From: Desulfocapsa sp.
GTDB taxonomy: Bacteria > Desulfobacterota > Desulfobulbia > Desulfobulbales > Desulfocapsaceae
DNA length: 14,267 nucleotides
Assembly: GCA_029942265.1 (NCBI GenBank)
Contig: JAOZTO010000016.1
Coordinates: 1 to 14,267, forward strand
Direction: 5' to 3'
Shown here: positions 1 through 6,836 of the stretch, piece by piece
Layout of the letters: the number at the start of each line of letters is the position of its first letter
How positions within the stretch are numbered: the stretch's first letter is position 1
Program-made: the position numbers and the translations under genes
Notes under the pieces: model-generated
Databases searched by the model: none
What the model saw: the letters and a program-made list of their open reading frames with translations, nothing else
Told to the model about the DNA's origin: nothing

Positions 1-289
1 ATGTCGTCTAACTGCCTGAATCAAAAGATGTAAATAGTTTTCGTTCAGGCACTAGCTATTTTGGATGATTATTTTTTTCCATCTCCCTTAGCAAAGATTA
101 GCAAGATTGCCAAGGGAAATGTAAATTTGCGACAGAACCGAAAAAACAGCCTCAACAAAAGTCAATTTTATGACGATATAGATAACGGGTGCAAGACATA
201 CTCAAACGATCGCACAAAAACAACACTACTCCAGTCTGATAACAAAATGGCCTGAATTTTGCTACAAGAAAACAAAGGAGGTAGTATCT
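1..289. other. Leading intergenic stretch with two imperfect stem-loops
   Basis: I see no convincing gene here. A 64-codon TTG-started frame (61-255) has no ribosome binding site and no recognisable composition. Two stems are visible. The first pairs 13-20 (tgcctgaa) with 44-51 (ttcaggca) and has further A-T pairs inside. The second pairs 84-94 with 107-117, around cccttagcaa/ttgccaaggg, with one mismatch. Neither is followed by a clean T-run in the right place, so they are weak terminator candidates for whatever lies upstream. The stretch ends in the strong Shine-Dalgarno of the next gene. Confidence 0.4.
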
Positions 290-1057
290 ATGTTTGAATA
301 TCATGTACAGAAAGGCGATACCATCGCAGATGTTAGCAGGCGTCTGAATACCAACTGGAAAACACTAAAGGACCAAAATCCTAATTCAGTTGGTCGTTCA
401 AATGTCAATGGAAACTGGTTTTTAAAGGAAGGCAGTACCATCCACACGGATAATTCCTTTGAACAATCCCTACAAGCTGCAGGAAAACAACAGAAACCTG
501 AGGTGACGGCATCGCAGCCAGTCATCATCCCCCGGACAGAAAACAAGATTTTGTTTGATATTGAACCGCCACCGCCGACTATACCCGTCGCAGATAATCA
601 ACAGGCGAAAACCATTGAACATACTCTTCAAGCAGGCGAAACCTTGTGGGAACTTGCGGTGAGAAAATACCATGTCCACATTGAAGACATCATGGCTCAA
701 AACGGAATAACAGACCCGAAAGCATTGCAAATTGGCCAAAAGTTACAAATCGACCTCCCCCAACCCACAGAAAACGAACCGGTTGTTGCCAGTTGGTACG
801 GTGAAGCCTTTCATGGAAGACCCATGGCCAACGGCGACATATACGATATGCATGCCGCAACAATTGCCCACAAAGAAATGCCCCTTGGAACCAAAGTGGA
901 ATTGAAAAATACCGAAACCGGCGAAATGGTTCGCGCAGTTGTCACGGATAGGGGCCCTTATGTTGATGGAAGAGATGTGGATCTTTCTTATGGCCTGGCT
1001 CAGAAGCTCTCTATCATTGGCCCGGGGGTTGGAGATCTGGTTATGCGAGTTCTATAA
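290..1057 (+). CDS. LysM-LysM-RlpA (double-psi beta-barrel) peptidoglycan protein
   Basis: The 255-residue protein has three parts. The first is a LysM-like repeat at about residues 3-52 (starting YHVQKGDTI). After a Pro/Gln-rich linker comes a second, clearer LysM at about 111-156 (HTLQAGETLWELA to IGQKLQIDLP). Last is an RlpA double-psi beta-barrel at about 165-255 (ASWYG, FHGRPMANG, TDRGPY, DLSYGLA). H194 and D220 match the His and Asp known to be needed for RlpA lytic transglycosylase activity, which cleaves naked glycan strands at septa. LysM repeats bind glycan. The start is fixed by aaaggaggt 8 bases before the ATG. Oddly there is no signal peptide or lipobox: the protein starts directly in the LysM fold. 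RlpA is normally a secreted lipoprotein, so the gene is called RlpA-like rather than rlpA. It is monocistronic and converges on the minus-strand run. Confidence 0.9.
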   Translation: MFEYHVQKGDTIADVSRRLNTNWKTLKDQNPNSVGRSNVNGNWFLKEGSTIHTDNSFEQSLQAAGKQQKPEVTASQPVIIPRTENKILFDIEPPPPTIPVADNQQAKTIEHTLQAGETLWELAVRKYHVHIEDIMAQNGITDPKALQIGQKLQIDLPQPTENEPVVASWYGEAFHGRPMANGDIYDMHAATIAHKEMPLGTKVELKNTETGEMVRAVVTDRGPYVDGRDVDLSYGLAQKLSIIGPGVGDLVMRVL

Positions 1058-1094
1058 AGAGTGTAAGTAAATTCAGCAAGTACCTGTTTGGCAT

Positions 1095-1383
1095 AACACT
1101 GAACTGTAACTGTTCAGATGTGCCCCATCTTCGTTCATTTGTAAGCGCTCCATGAACACCACCCTGCACGATCTCGAAGTACCCGATATACCAACATGTA
1201 TTATCGCGCACTTCGAGATCGCACATGGCGGCGTCCCTGAAACACTTACAGGGACAGGAGTTTGACAAAGCAAGGTGCAGTTAATTGGACGCTTTCGTTC
1301 ATTTGGACATTCGAAGCATAGTTTGCTATGTGAGAATGTCCAAATGGGCGAAGATGGGGTGCAGCTGAATAGTTACGAGTGTG
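1095..1383 (+). repeat. Long imperfect palindrome / structured RNA or MITE-like element
   Basis: This fills the gap between two convergent genes. Arms 1105-1141 and 1341-1377 are complementary over 37 positions: 30 Watson-Crick pairs, six G-U pairs and one A-G mismatch (1118/1364). acact (1096-1100) and agtgt (1378-1382) extend the arms. All six wobbles (1105, 1112, 1121, 1122, 1134 and 1135 on the left arm) are G-U only in plus-strand RNA; in the other strand they would be A-C. Inside are three more stems: cgatctcgaagt 1169-1180 with 1210-1221 (12 bp, perfect, with a further cgata/tatcg), gtccctg 1233-1239 with 1249-1255 (7 bp, 9-nt loop), and the 1293-1353 hairpin. It could be a MITE with inverted termini or a plus-strand structured RNA. 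I see no target-site duplication. Short frames on the minus strand cross it but have no start signals. Confidence 0.7.
1293..1353 (+). repeat. Strong hairpin inside the structured element
   Basis: catttggacattc (1300-1312) pairs perfectly with gaatgtccaaatg (1334-1346). The stem extends outward to 1293/1353 with three further G-U pairs (plus-strand RNA). After a small internal loop it continues as 1316-1321 with 1326-1331, closing a TTTG tetraloop. Its 3' strand (1341-1353) is the same sequence that pairs with the outer left arm, so the two foldings exclude each other. Confidence 0.75.
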
Positions 1384-1385
1384 TA

Positions 1386-2474
1386 TCAGTTGCTATGCTC
1401 CTGTTCATCGACATACTGCACACCTTCCATAATTAGTCCCATAAAACTGCCAAAGGGTGGTGTGTTCTCAAGTTCGACCGGAATCCCTTTTGTGTAACTG
1501 AAATGCCCTCTTTTCCTGGCAAGTAATGCAAAGAGGGCTTCTTTATCCAAAAGATTTCTGTATCGAATGTGTATTAGCTCCCCCTCATTAAACTGGACAG
1601 TTGCTTTGGCATCTGAAAGAATCAGATCGATGCGCCCTGTTTTCTGGCTGGAATTAATCAGCTGAAAAATCTCCACCAGTCCGATTTCATCAAGCTCTCC
1701 AGACATCCCTGAAGTGATATTACCAGAACGTAAAGCCATGGCCTGTGCTCGATCCACGAGCATCTTTAATAAAAACAACTGCAACACAGGATATTTTTTC
1801 AGAACATGTTTGAAATTCTTAACGCTTAGACGTGCCGCTTCTGTAGTTTCAAGGGAATGGATGGAACAGGAAACCGGTTCACCGGAAAGAAGACTCATTT
1901 CTCCAAAAATTTCACCTTTTCCCATTGCCGCAAGTTGCATGCCATCATCTCCGATAACGCCAACTACTCCAGACAGAAGCACAAAAAGGTGCGCTCCCGG
2001 TTCGCCTTTTTTCAATACAACTTTATTCTTTGGGTAGTGTTTTAATTCAAGAAGTTCGGCAAGATCATACAATGCTCCATCATCAAGTGACTCAAACAAC
2101 TGAAAATTTCGAAGTTTCCCATAAAAACGATCCAGATGTTTCTTTCTTCTGCGTTCTTCCGCTTCACACAACAGCTTCATTTGAAGCGTTGAAAAATCTT
2201 TTTTCTTTTTATACTCAAAGTTCATTACGCCCTTACATCCGCCGCAACTAAACTTTGCTCGCCGAATACCGTGTTGAGAAAAACGTTCAAAACTCTCTTT
2301 TTGAGCGGTTATTTCGATAAGTTTTTCAATCAGTATCATACAGGTCGCTTTTGCTTCCGGAACTATGGCACAAAGATCTTCAACCTTTAGCTCTTCACCT
2401 TTGTTGTAAATTGGGCACGATCGTTCCTCAGTAACAACAAAAATAGCATCACGAAACCGTTTTTTCTGTCGCAC
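1386..2474 (-). CDS. Cyclic-nucleotide-binding domain + PATAN (DUF4388) regulator
   Basis: The protein is a fusion. Numbered from the longest frame (392 residues), the N-terminal part is Cys-rich (C50, C65, C75, then C107-G-G-C110). A cNMP-binding fold of the CRP type spans about 155-270, with the phosphate-cassette region FGEMSLLSGEP at 220-230. A PATAN/DUF4388 domain spans about 288-365 (SGELDEIGLVEIFQ, KTGRIDL). PATAN domains are known as signalling modules in delta-proteobacteria and cyanobacteria; no DNA-binding helix-turn-helix is visible. The cassette lacks the usual Arg after Pro (PVSCS), so cAMP or cGMP binding is doubtful. I place the start at GTG 2474, behind ggaggt, although the spacing of 3 nt is short. 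The upstream ATG at 2564 has no SD and lies inside the cytochrome gene. It is the last gene of the operon, and its stop touches the structured element. Confidence 0.8.
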   Translation of the reverse strand: MRQKKRFRDAIFVVTEERSCPIYNKGEELKVEDLCAIVPEAKATCMILIEKLIEITAQKESFERFSQHGIRRAKFSCGGCKGVMNFEYKKKKDFSTLQMKLLCEAEERRRKKHLDRFYGKLRNFQLFESLDDGALYDLAELLELKHYPKNKVVLKKGEPGAHLFVLLSGVVGVIGDDGMQLAAMGKGEIFGEMSLLSGEPVSCSIHSLETTEAARLSVKNFKHVLKKYPVLQLFLLKMLVDRAQAMALRSGNITSGMSGELDEIGLVEIFQLINSSQKTGRIDLILSDAKATVQFNEGELIHIRYRNLLDKEALFALLARKRGHFSYTKGIPVELENTPPFGSFMGLIMEGVQYVDEQEHSN

Positions 2475-2503
2475 AGTACCTCCAGATGTTACGTTAGTTT
2501 GGG

Positions 2504-4291
2504 CTAAAGGGCATTCTCGGACAGCCTCCTGGAACACTTTGTCTGTTCTGTATATTCCTTCCATATGGGGTCTGTATACTGGTCATGACAGGAAACACAT
2601 AACCCCACACGCAGAATACGTCGTAGCTCCTCTTTATTAAATGGACGCACATCAGAGCGTGAACCATGTTGCAATGCCTCACCTTCAATTGTGACAAAGG
2701 CATCAAATGGCACAGTCTGCCCTTCAAGGGTATCCACTCCCTGGTCAATGACTGCAAAAGACCAGGCACCTTCCTCATCAACAGAAAGTGTTCCGGAACC
2801 AAGCCCCACAGTCTTGGGGGATTGATGACAATCAACACACTCTCTGCCTTTTGCCTGGGTGGTGTGAGGATTTATCGCAGCCATGGTAAAGCGGTTAAAG
2901 CCCCCTTCCACATTGCCATCTTTGTCAATCAGGGTGACGATATCCTGACACCCGGGAGTCACAATAACGACATCATCTTTCCATAATGCAAGCATGGGTT
3001 TTTCATAGCGAATATAAGACCGCCCCTCTTCCCACATCCCTGGCGTTTCTTTCAACGAGAGTTTGTCCAGATGCATCCGCGTTTCGTCACGTTTAGCATG
3101 ACATCCATAACACTGCGGTACCCAGGTGGAGTGACAAGCTTCACAGGTAATTCGTTTATGACCACCAAAATCACAGACACCTTCTTTTGGCAAGGCCAGA
3201 GGGTAAACCTTATCATTCACCCTGCCGACCATCTGAAATTTCCCATCTTTCTCGCTGATATTTGTTACGATATCACCCTTATGAGTTACACCTGGATTCT
3301 TTGAATGACACATTTCACATGAAATTTCCAGTTGATCTTCGTAATGAGCATAGCTGGTTCCATCACCCATAATTTCATTGCGAGTGTGACAATCAATGCA
3401 GGCCATATCTTTTTGATGATGAATATCTTCTGCAATTTCAAGATAAAAGCGCTGTCCGGGAAGTTGTTTGGAATTCATTCCACCATGTTCATATGGTGTA
3501 CCGTAGCCCTCAGATTCAAAAATACCGGTATACGACAAGCCGATGCGACCCGATCGATTATGGCAGCGAATACAATTTTCTTCAGCAACTTTTTTAATAA
3601 TTAGCGGATGGGCTTTCTTCTTTTTAGTCTCTGTTTTATCATCAAAGCCTGCCACTCCCTGCACTGTTTCCCCTTCAGGAAGCTGATAATGACATGCCGA
3701 ACAGCCACCACCCTTTTCATTAAAAAAATCCGGGGCACCTGGCAGATCATTTTTTTGTTTCCAAAGATGACAGGTTGCACACAGTTTTCTAAAATAATCC
3801 AGTGCAAGAGATGTTTCGCCACTCTCCATAAGCTCTCTGACCGTAAGTTCAGTATCCTGTGAGTCTGTTTCTCCCCAATAATAGAGAAGGGTTCCGATAA
3901 TGCCACGGTTTGTTGCCATAAGGGAATTCATCACCTTTTTCACATCTGTAGGATGGCACCCTTCAATACCACAGGTTTTTTCAACAACACGTAAATCACC
4001 TGGATTGATCACCATCCCTTTATGGGCCTGCTCCTTGTCAATGGCAAGCGCATCACCTAAATGACAAGATGCACATCCAATTACCCGTGGATCATGTGCT
4101 GGATCCAGTTTTTCATCCGTATGGCAGGAGAGACACATATCAATACGGCCACTGGTGGTAATGTACACCTGTTCAGGGCGATCAGTGAAAAGTTCTCGGT
4201 AAACGAGTAGCGCTACAACAAGAAGAAGAACAAGCAAAAAAAGCTGCTTCCTCAACGGCCAGTTCCCATTTTCTGACTGTTTAGCGTTCAT
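2504..4291 (-). CDS. Membrane-anchored dodecaheme cytochrome c family protein
   Basis: The 595-residue protein has one N-terminal membrane helix (about 15-31, after K15) and no obvious cleavage site, so it is probably an anchored periplasmic protein. It contains eleven CXXCH heme c sites, starting at residues 53, 73, 171, 197, 240, 298, 325, 383, 394, 485 and 565. One further CX4CH site lies at 107-113 (CGIEGCH), a spacing known in some multiheme cytochromes. That makes 12 predicted hemes. Many extra His residues could be distal ligands. The role is presumably electron transfer between the quinone pool or periplasmic carriers and another cytochrome or acceptor; the partner cannot be read from sequence. 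The start is well fixed: its SD (gagga) lies in the last codons of nadE, three bases upstream, implying translational coupling. Heme spacing does not match nitrite reductase NrfA or a simple tetraheme repeat. Confidence 0.9.
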   Translation of the reverse strand: MNAKQSENGNWPLRKQLFLLVLLLVVALLVYRELFTDRPEQVYITTSGRIDMCLSCHTDEKLDPAHDPRVIGCASCHLGDALAIDKEQAHKGMVINPGDLRVVEKTCGIEGCHPTDVKKVMNSLMATNRGIIGTLLYYWGETDSQDTELTVRELMESGETSLALDYFRKLCATCHLWKQKNDLPGAPDFFNEKGGGCSACHYQLPEGETVQGVAGFDDKTETKKKKAHPLIIKKVAEENCIRCHNRSGRIGLSYTGIFESEGYGTPYEHGGMNSKQLPGQRFYLEIAEDIHHQKDMACIDCHTRNEIMGDGTSYAHYEDQLEISCEMCHSKNPGVTHKGDIVTNISEKDGKFQMVGRVNDKVYPLALPKEGVCDFGGHKRITCEACHSTWVPQCYGCHAKRDETRMHLDKLSLKETPGMWEEGRSYIRYEKPMLALWKDDVVIVTPGCQDIVTLIDKDGNVEGGFNRFTMAAINPHTTQAKGRECVDCHQSPKTVGLGSGTLSVDEEGAWSFAVIDQGVDTLEGQTVPFDAFVTIEGEALQHGSRSDVRPFNKEELRRILRVGLCVSCHDQYTDPIWKEYTEQTKCSRRLSENAL

Positions 4292-4294
4292 CTA

Positions 4295-5941
4295 CTATCC
4301 TCGGAAATTCTGGGCGTTCGGATATCTTCGTCCGGATCCAAATGCTTTACTGGTAACTTTCAGCCCAATGGGTGCCTGCTTACGTTTATATTCATTAATA
4401 CGCACCCGTCGTAAAATATCGGACACTAACTCTTCTGAAAAACCACGAGCGGTTATTTCCTGCACACCAAGATATTTTTCAAGATGCAGCTCAAGAATTT
4501 GATCAAGAATTTCGTAGTCTGGAAGATCATCCTGATCGCATTGCTCCGGTTTAAGCTCTGCCGTGGGAGCTTTAGTGATACTGCGAAGAGGGATAATTTC
4601 TCGTTCTCTATTAATGTAACGTGACAACTCATAAACCAGTTGTTTCGGAACATCTGAAATTACGGCCAGACCACCATTCATATCACCATACAATGTGCAG
4701 TAGCCCACCGCCATTTCACTTTTATTTCCTGTGGAAAGAAGAAGGTGGCCAAAGCTATTCGACAAAGCCATTAACAGATTGCCGCGAATTCGTGCCTGGA
4801 GGTTTTGCTCTGTGAGTTCTGACACACTAGAAGGCGTATCTGCAAGCAAGGGATGAAGGCTTTTTTTGAACGTAGCAAAGAGATCGCTAATGGGGATAAC
4901 TTCAAACGTGCAAGCAAGATTATTAGCTAGCGCTTCTGCATCTTCCATTGAATCTTCAGAACTATAGGGAGATGGTAGAGCTACTCCGGTAACATTTTCA
5001 GGCCCGATTGCTTCCACCGCCAATGCAGCAGTAAGAGCAGAATCAATACCACCTGAAAGACCAAGCACCACAGATTGAAATCCGCATTTACCGATATAAT
5101 CCCGAACACCCATAACAAGAGCATCATGCACAGCGGCTAAAGGGTTTTCTTCCGCCGGTTCATGCAATTCCCCACTCCAGTCATCGCTGTCAACAATCAA
5201 AATATCTTCGACAAACCCAAGTGCTTTTGCCTGTACTGTACCACTACTATCCATAAGCAGACTGCGTCCATCAAACAGGAGCGAATCCTGTCCCCCCACC
5301 TGATTCACATAGAGTAGTGGCACGTGGTATTTGGTGCAGATTGCCTTAAAAATACGATGTCGCACAGTCTCTTTATTACGCTGAAAAGGAGATGCTGAAA
5401 TATTGACCAGACAATCCACATCGCTATTAGCAGCAAAGAGTGCCTGCACCGGATCGAGATCATATTCGCCAATTTCGGAATGCCAAATATCCTCGCAAAT
5501 ACTAATGCCGAGACGCAATCCGTCGATTTTAATTACTTCAGACACAGAGCCAGGTTCAAACCAACGTTTTTCATCGAAAACATCGTAGGTTGGCAAAAGC
5601 TGTTTTTGGATGCGCTGGACAATTTTCCCGTCTCTAATCAAATAGGCACTGTTATGCAGTTTTTTCCCATTATCCTGTGAATTACGCTGTTCGATACAAC
5701 CAAGTAACAGATCAATTCCAGGTAATTGTTCACACAGATCACTAAGAGCCTGATCATGGGCTGCAAGAAACGCAGATCGTTCGAGTAAATCGTGGGGCGG
5801 ATACCCTGACAAGGCAAGTTCTGGAAAAATTGCCAGAGAACAGCTTTTTTCTACTGCCGCAAGACAGCCATCAAGGATTTTTCGACAATTATAACGAAAA
5901 TCACCTATAAGCGGATTTGTTTGAACTAATGCTATTTTCAT
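4295..5941 (-). CDS. nadE: Glutamine-dependent NAD+ synthetase
   Basis: The enzyme makes NAD+ from deamido-NAD+, ATP and glutamine in the cytoplasm. The 548-residue protein has an N-terminal nitrilase-type glutaminase domain (about 1-255) with the triad E41 (FPELALSGYPP), K113 (IQKQLLPTYDVFDE) and C149 (ISICEDIWH). The C-terminal synthetase domain (about 268-548) carries the PP-loop SGGIDS at 296-301, plus LLSTGNKSEMAVGY and the C-terminal KRKQAPIGLKVTSKAFG. Length and motifs are typical of the bacterial two-domain enzyme, so it uses glutamine and needs no separate amidase. The ATG overlaps the stop of the PilZ gene in an ATGA, with gggga upstream as SD. It is followed after 3 bases by the cytochrome gene. 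Confidence 0.97.
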   Translation of the reverse strand: MKIALVQTNPLIGDFRYNCRKILDGCLAAVEKSCSLAIFPELALSGYPPHDLLERSAFLAAHDQALSDLCEQLPGIDLLLGCIEQRNSQDNGKKLHNSAYLIRDGKIVQRIQKQLLPTYDVFDEKRWFEPGSVSEVIKIDGLRLGISICEDIWHSEIGEYDLDPVQALFAANSDVDCLVNISASPFQRNKETVRHRIFKAICTKYHVPLLYVNQVGGQDSLLFDGRSLLMDSSGTVQAKALGFVEDILIVDSDDWSGELHEPAEENPLAAVHDALVMGVRDYIGKCGFQSVVLGLSGGIDSALTAALAVEAIGPENVTGVALPSPYSSEDSMEDAEALANNLACTFEVIPISDLFATFKKSLHPLLADTPSSVSELTEQNLQARIRGNLLMALSNSFGHLLLSTGNKSEMAVGYCTLYGDMNGGLAVISDVPKQLVYELSRYINREREIIPLRSITKAPTAELKPEQCDQDDLPDYEILDQILELHLEKYLGVQEITARGFSEELVSDILRRVRINEYKRKQAPIGLKVTSKAFGSGRRYPNAQNFRG

Positions 5942-6705
5942 ATATTCGTAATTCCCCCTGCTCTTTCCTGCTGAGAGAGTAGAATAAACTGTTCCTGTAG
6001 TTGAAGTTTTTTATCATCACTGATACTTGAGTATCGTACTGCAAAAAAATCTTTTTCCACCCTTACAACTTCTGCGGAAATTTCATGGGAGAGATCATTG
6101 TCTTTTCCACTCAGAAATGGTAGTTTTATGGTTAGTTGCTCCCCCATGGAAACAACACATTCTGAAATAGCCACAGAACATCCGCTACAGGAAATGTCAC
6201 GAAGCACGCCGGTCTTCTCTTCACTATTTTTCCCTGCGTACTGCACAGGCTGCTGATGAAGCAGAAAACGTATTTCTGAGCGCCTCTTAGATGTTTTCAG
6301 ATATTTTTCTGCCTCATCAAGAGTGGAGACAATACCTGGTTTATATCCCTGAAAAACAGTGGCGAGCTGTATCTGCTTCTTCACAATAGTGTTATCAGCC
6401 ACGACACACACCATCTCTCCGGAGCTACCATTTAACAAGTAACCCAATATATTCCTGAACGTCGGGATGATATTGAGAAACACAAAACTACACTCTGACA
6501 AGTCTGTAAGAACATCAAATTTTGGCTGTAAATCAGGGGCACAAAAACGGATTTCTGTGTACAGCTCACCAAGCTTCTTTTTAGTGACAACACCAGAAAG
6601 TAACAATGAAAGACGGTTTCTGTCTCTATCTGCCGTAACTGTTAGTTTTCCCAATTTTTTCCCAATGTAAGATACGTCTATTAACAGCACAAAACAGTGC
6701 TTCAC
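5938..6705 (-). CDS. PilZ-domain protein with N-terminal STAS/SpoIIAA-like domain
   Basis: The C-terminal half (about 140-245 of 255) is a PilZ domain: RSEIR (RxxxR) followed by DISCSG (D/NxSxxG), the two motifs that bind cyclic di-GMP. The N-terminal part (about 18-135) resembles STAS/SpoIIAA-like folds, with a hydrophobic strand, KFDVLTDLSE, and alternating helix-strand segments. This part is a fold impression, not a firm assignment. The protein is probably a cytoplasmic c-di-GMP effector. The start is uncertain. GTG 6705 has no SD. A TTG at 6654 (residue 18) would begin right at the domain and has a weak ggga upstream. An unusually good SD (gggagga, plus-strand 6741-6747) lies upstream but in another frame. 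It is the first gene of the operon with nadE, which it overlaps by 4 bp. Confidence 0.85.
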   Translation of the reverse strand: MKHCFVLLIDVSYIGKKLGKLTVTADRDRNRLSLLLSGVVTKKKLGELYTEIRFCAPDLQPKFDVLTDLSECSFVFLNIIPTFRNILGYLLNGSSGEMVCVVADNTIVKKQIQLATVFQGYKPGIVSTLDEAEKYLKTSKRRSEIRFLLHQQPVQYAGKNSEEKTGVLRDISCSGCSVAISECVVSMGEQLTIKLPFLSGKDNDLSHEISAEVVRVEKDFFAVRYSSISDDKKLQLQEQFILLSQQERAGGITNI

Positions 6706-6747
6706 AATTTTTTTTACCGTACATACTCAAATTGTATCAATCCTCCC

Positions 6748-6776
6748 ATTATCAATTATTTTCAAATTATGAACAA
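6748..6776 (-). promoter_or_regulatory. Sigma70-type promoter candidate for the PilZ-nadE-cytochrome operon
   Basis: On the minus strand TTGTTC (6776-6771) and GATAAT (6753-6748) are separated by exactly 17 bases. They are preceded by a hairpin at the end of the metallophosphoesterase gene, so a new transcription unit starting here is plausible. The predicted start would fall near 6741, about 36 bases before the GTG of the PilZ gene. Confidence 0.45.
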
Positions 6777-6808
6777 CGTTTTTTCTAAATACATGGGAAA
6801 TAGTTATC

Positions 6809-6836
6809 AGGGTGCCTTGAGGTTCACTCAAGCCCT
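6809..6836 (-). terminator. Hairpin at the end of the metallophosphoesterase gene
   Basis: CTTGAG (6816-6821) pairs with CTCAAG (6827-6832) over a 5-nt loop. AGGG (6809-6812) with CCCT (6833-6836) extends the stem past a 3-nt bulge. It begins at the stop codon on the minus strand. No clear U-tract follows, so it may be a weak or factor-dependent terminator, or only an mRNA-end stabiliser. Confidence 0.35.

Noticed and set aside
1..33. Short frame ending in TAA as the tail of an upstream gene
   Set aside because: Only ten codons are visible, and the sequence contains an inverted repeat; coding cannot be supported.
61..255. 64-codon plus-strand frame starting with TTG
   Set aside because: No ribosome binding site, no recognisable domain, Asn/Lys/Ser-rich composition expected from AT-rich non-coding DNA.
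1041..1268. 75-codon minus-strand frame through the structured element
   Set aside because: It spans stem arms, overlaps the end of the RlpA-like gene, and has no SD. The strand-specific pairing argues for RNA or repeat structure, not coding.
2494..2838. 114-codon minus-strand frame over the cytochrome/regulator junction
   Set aside because: Alternative frame of the cytochrome gene, whose own frame carries two heme motifs in the same stretch.
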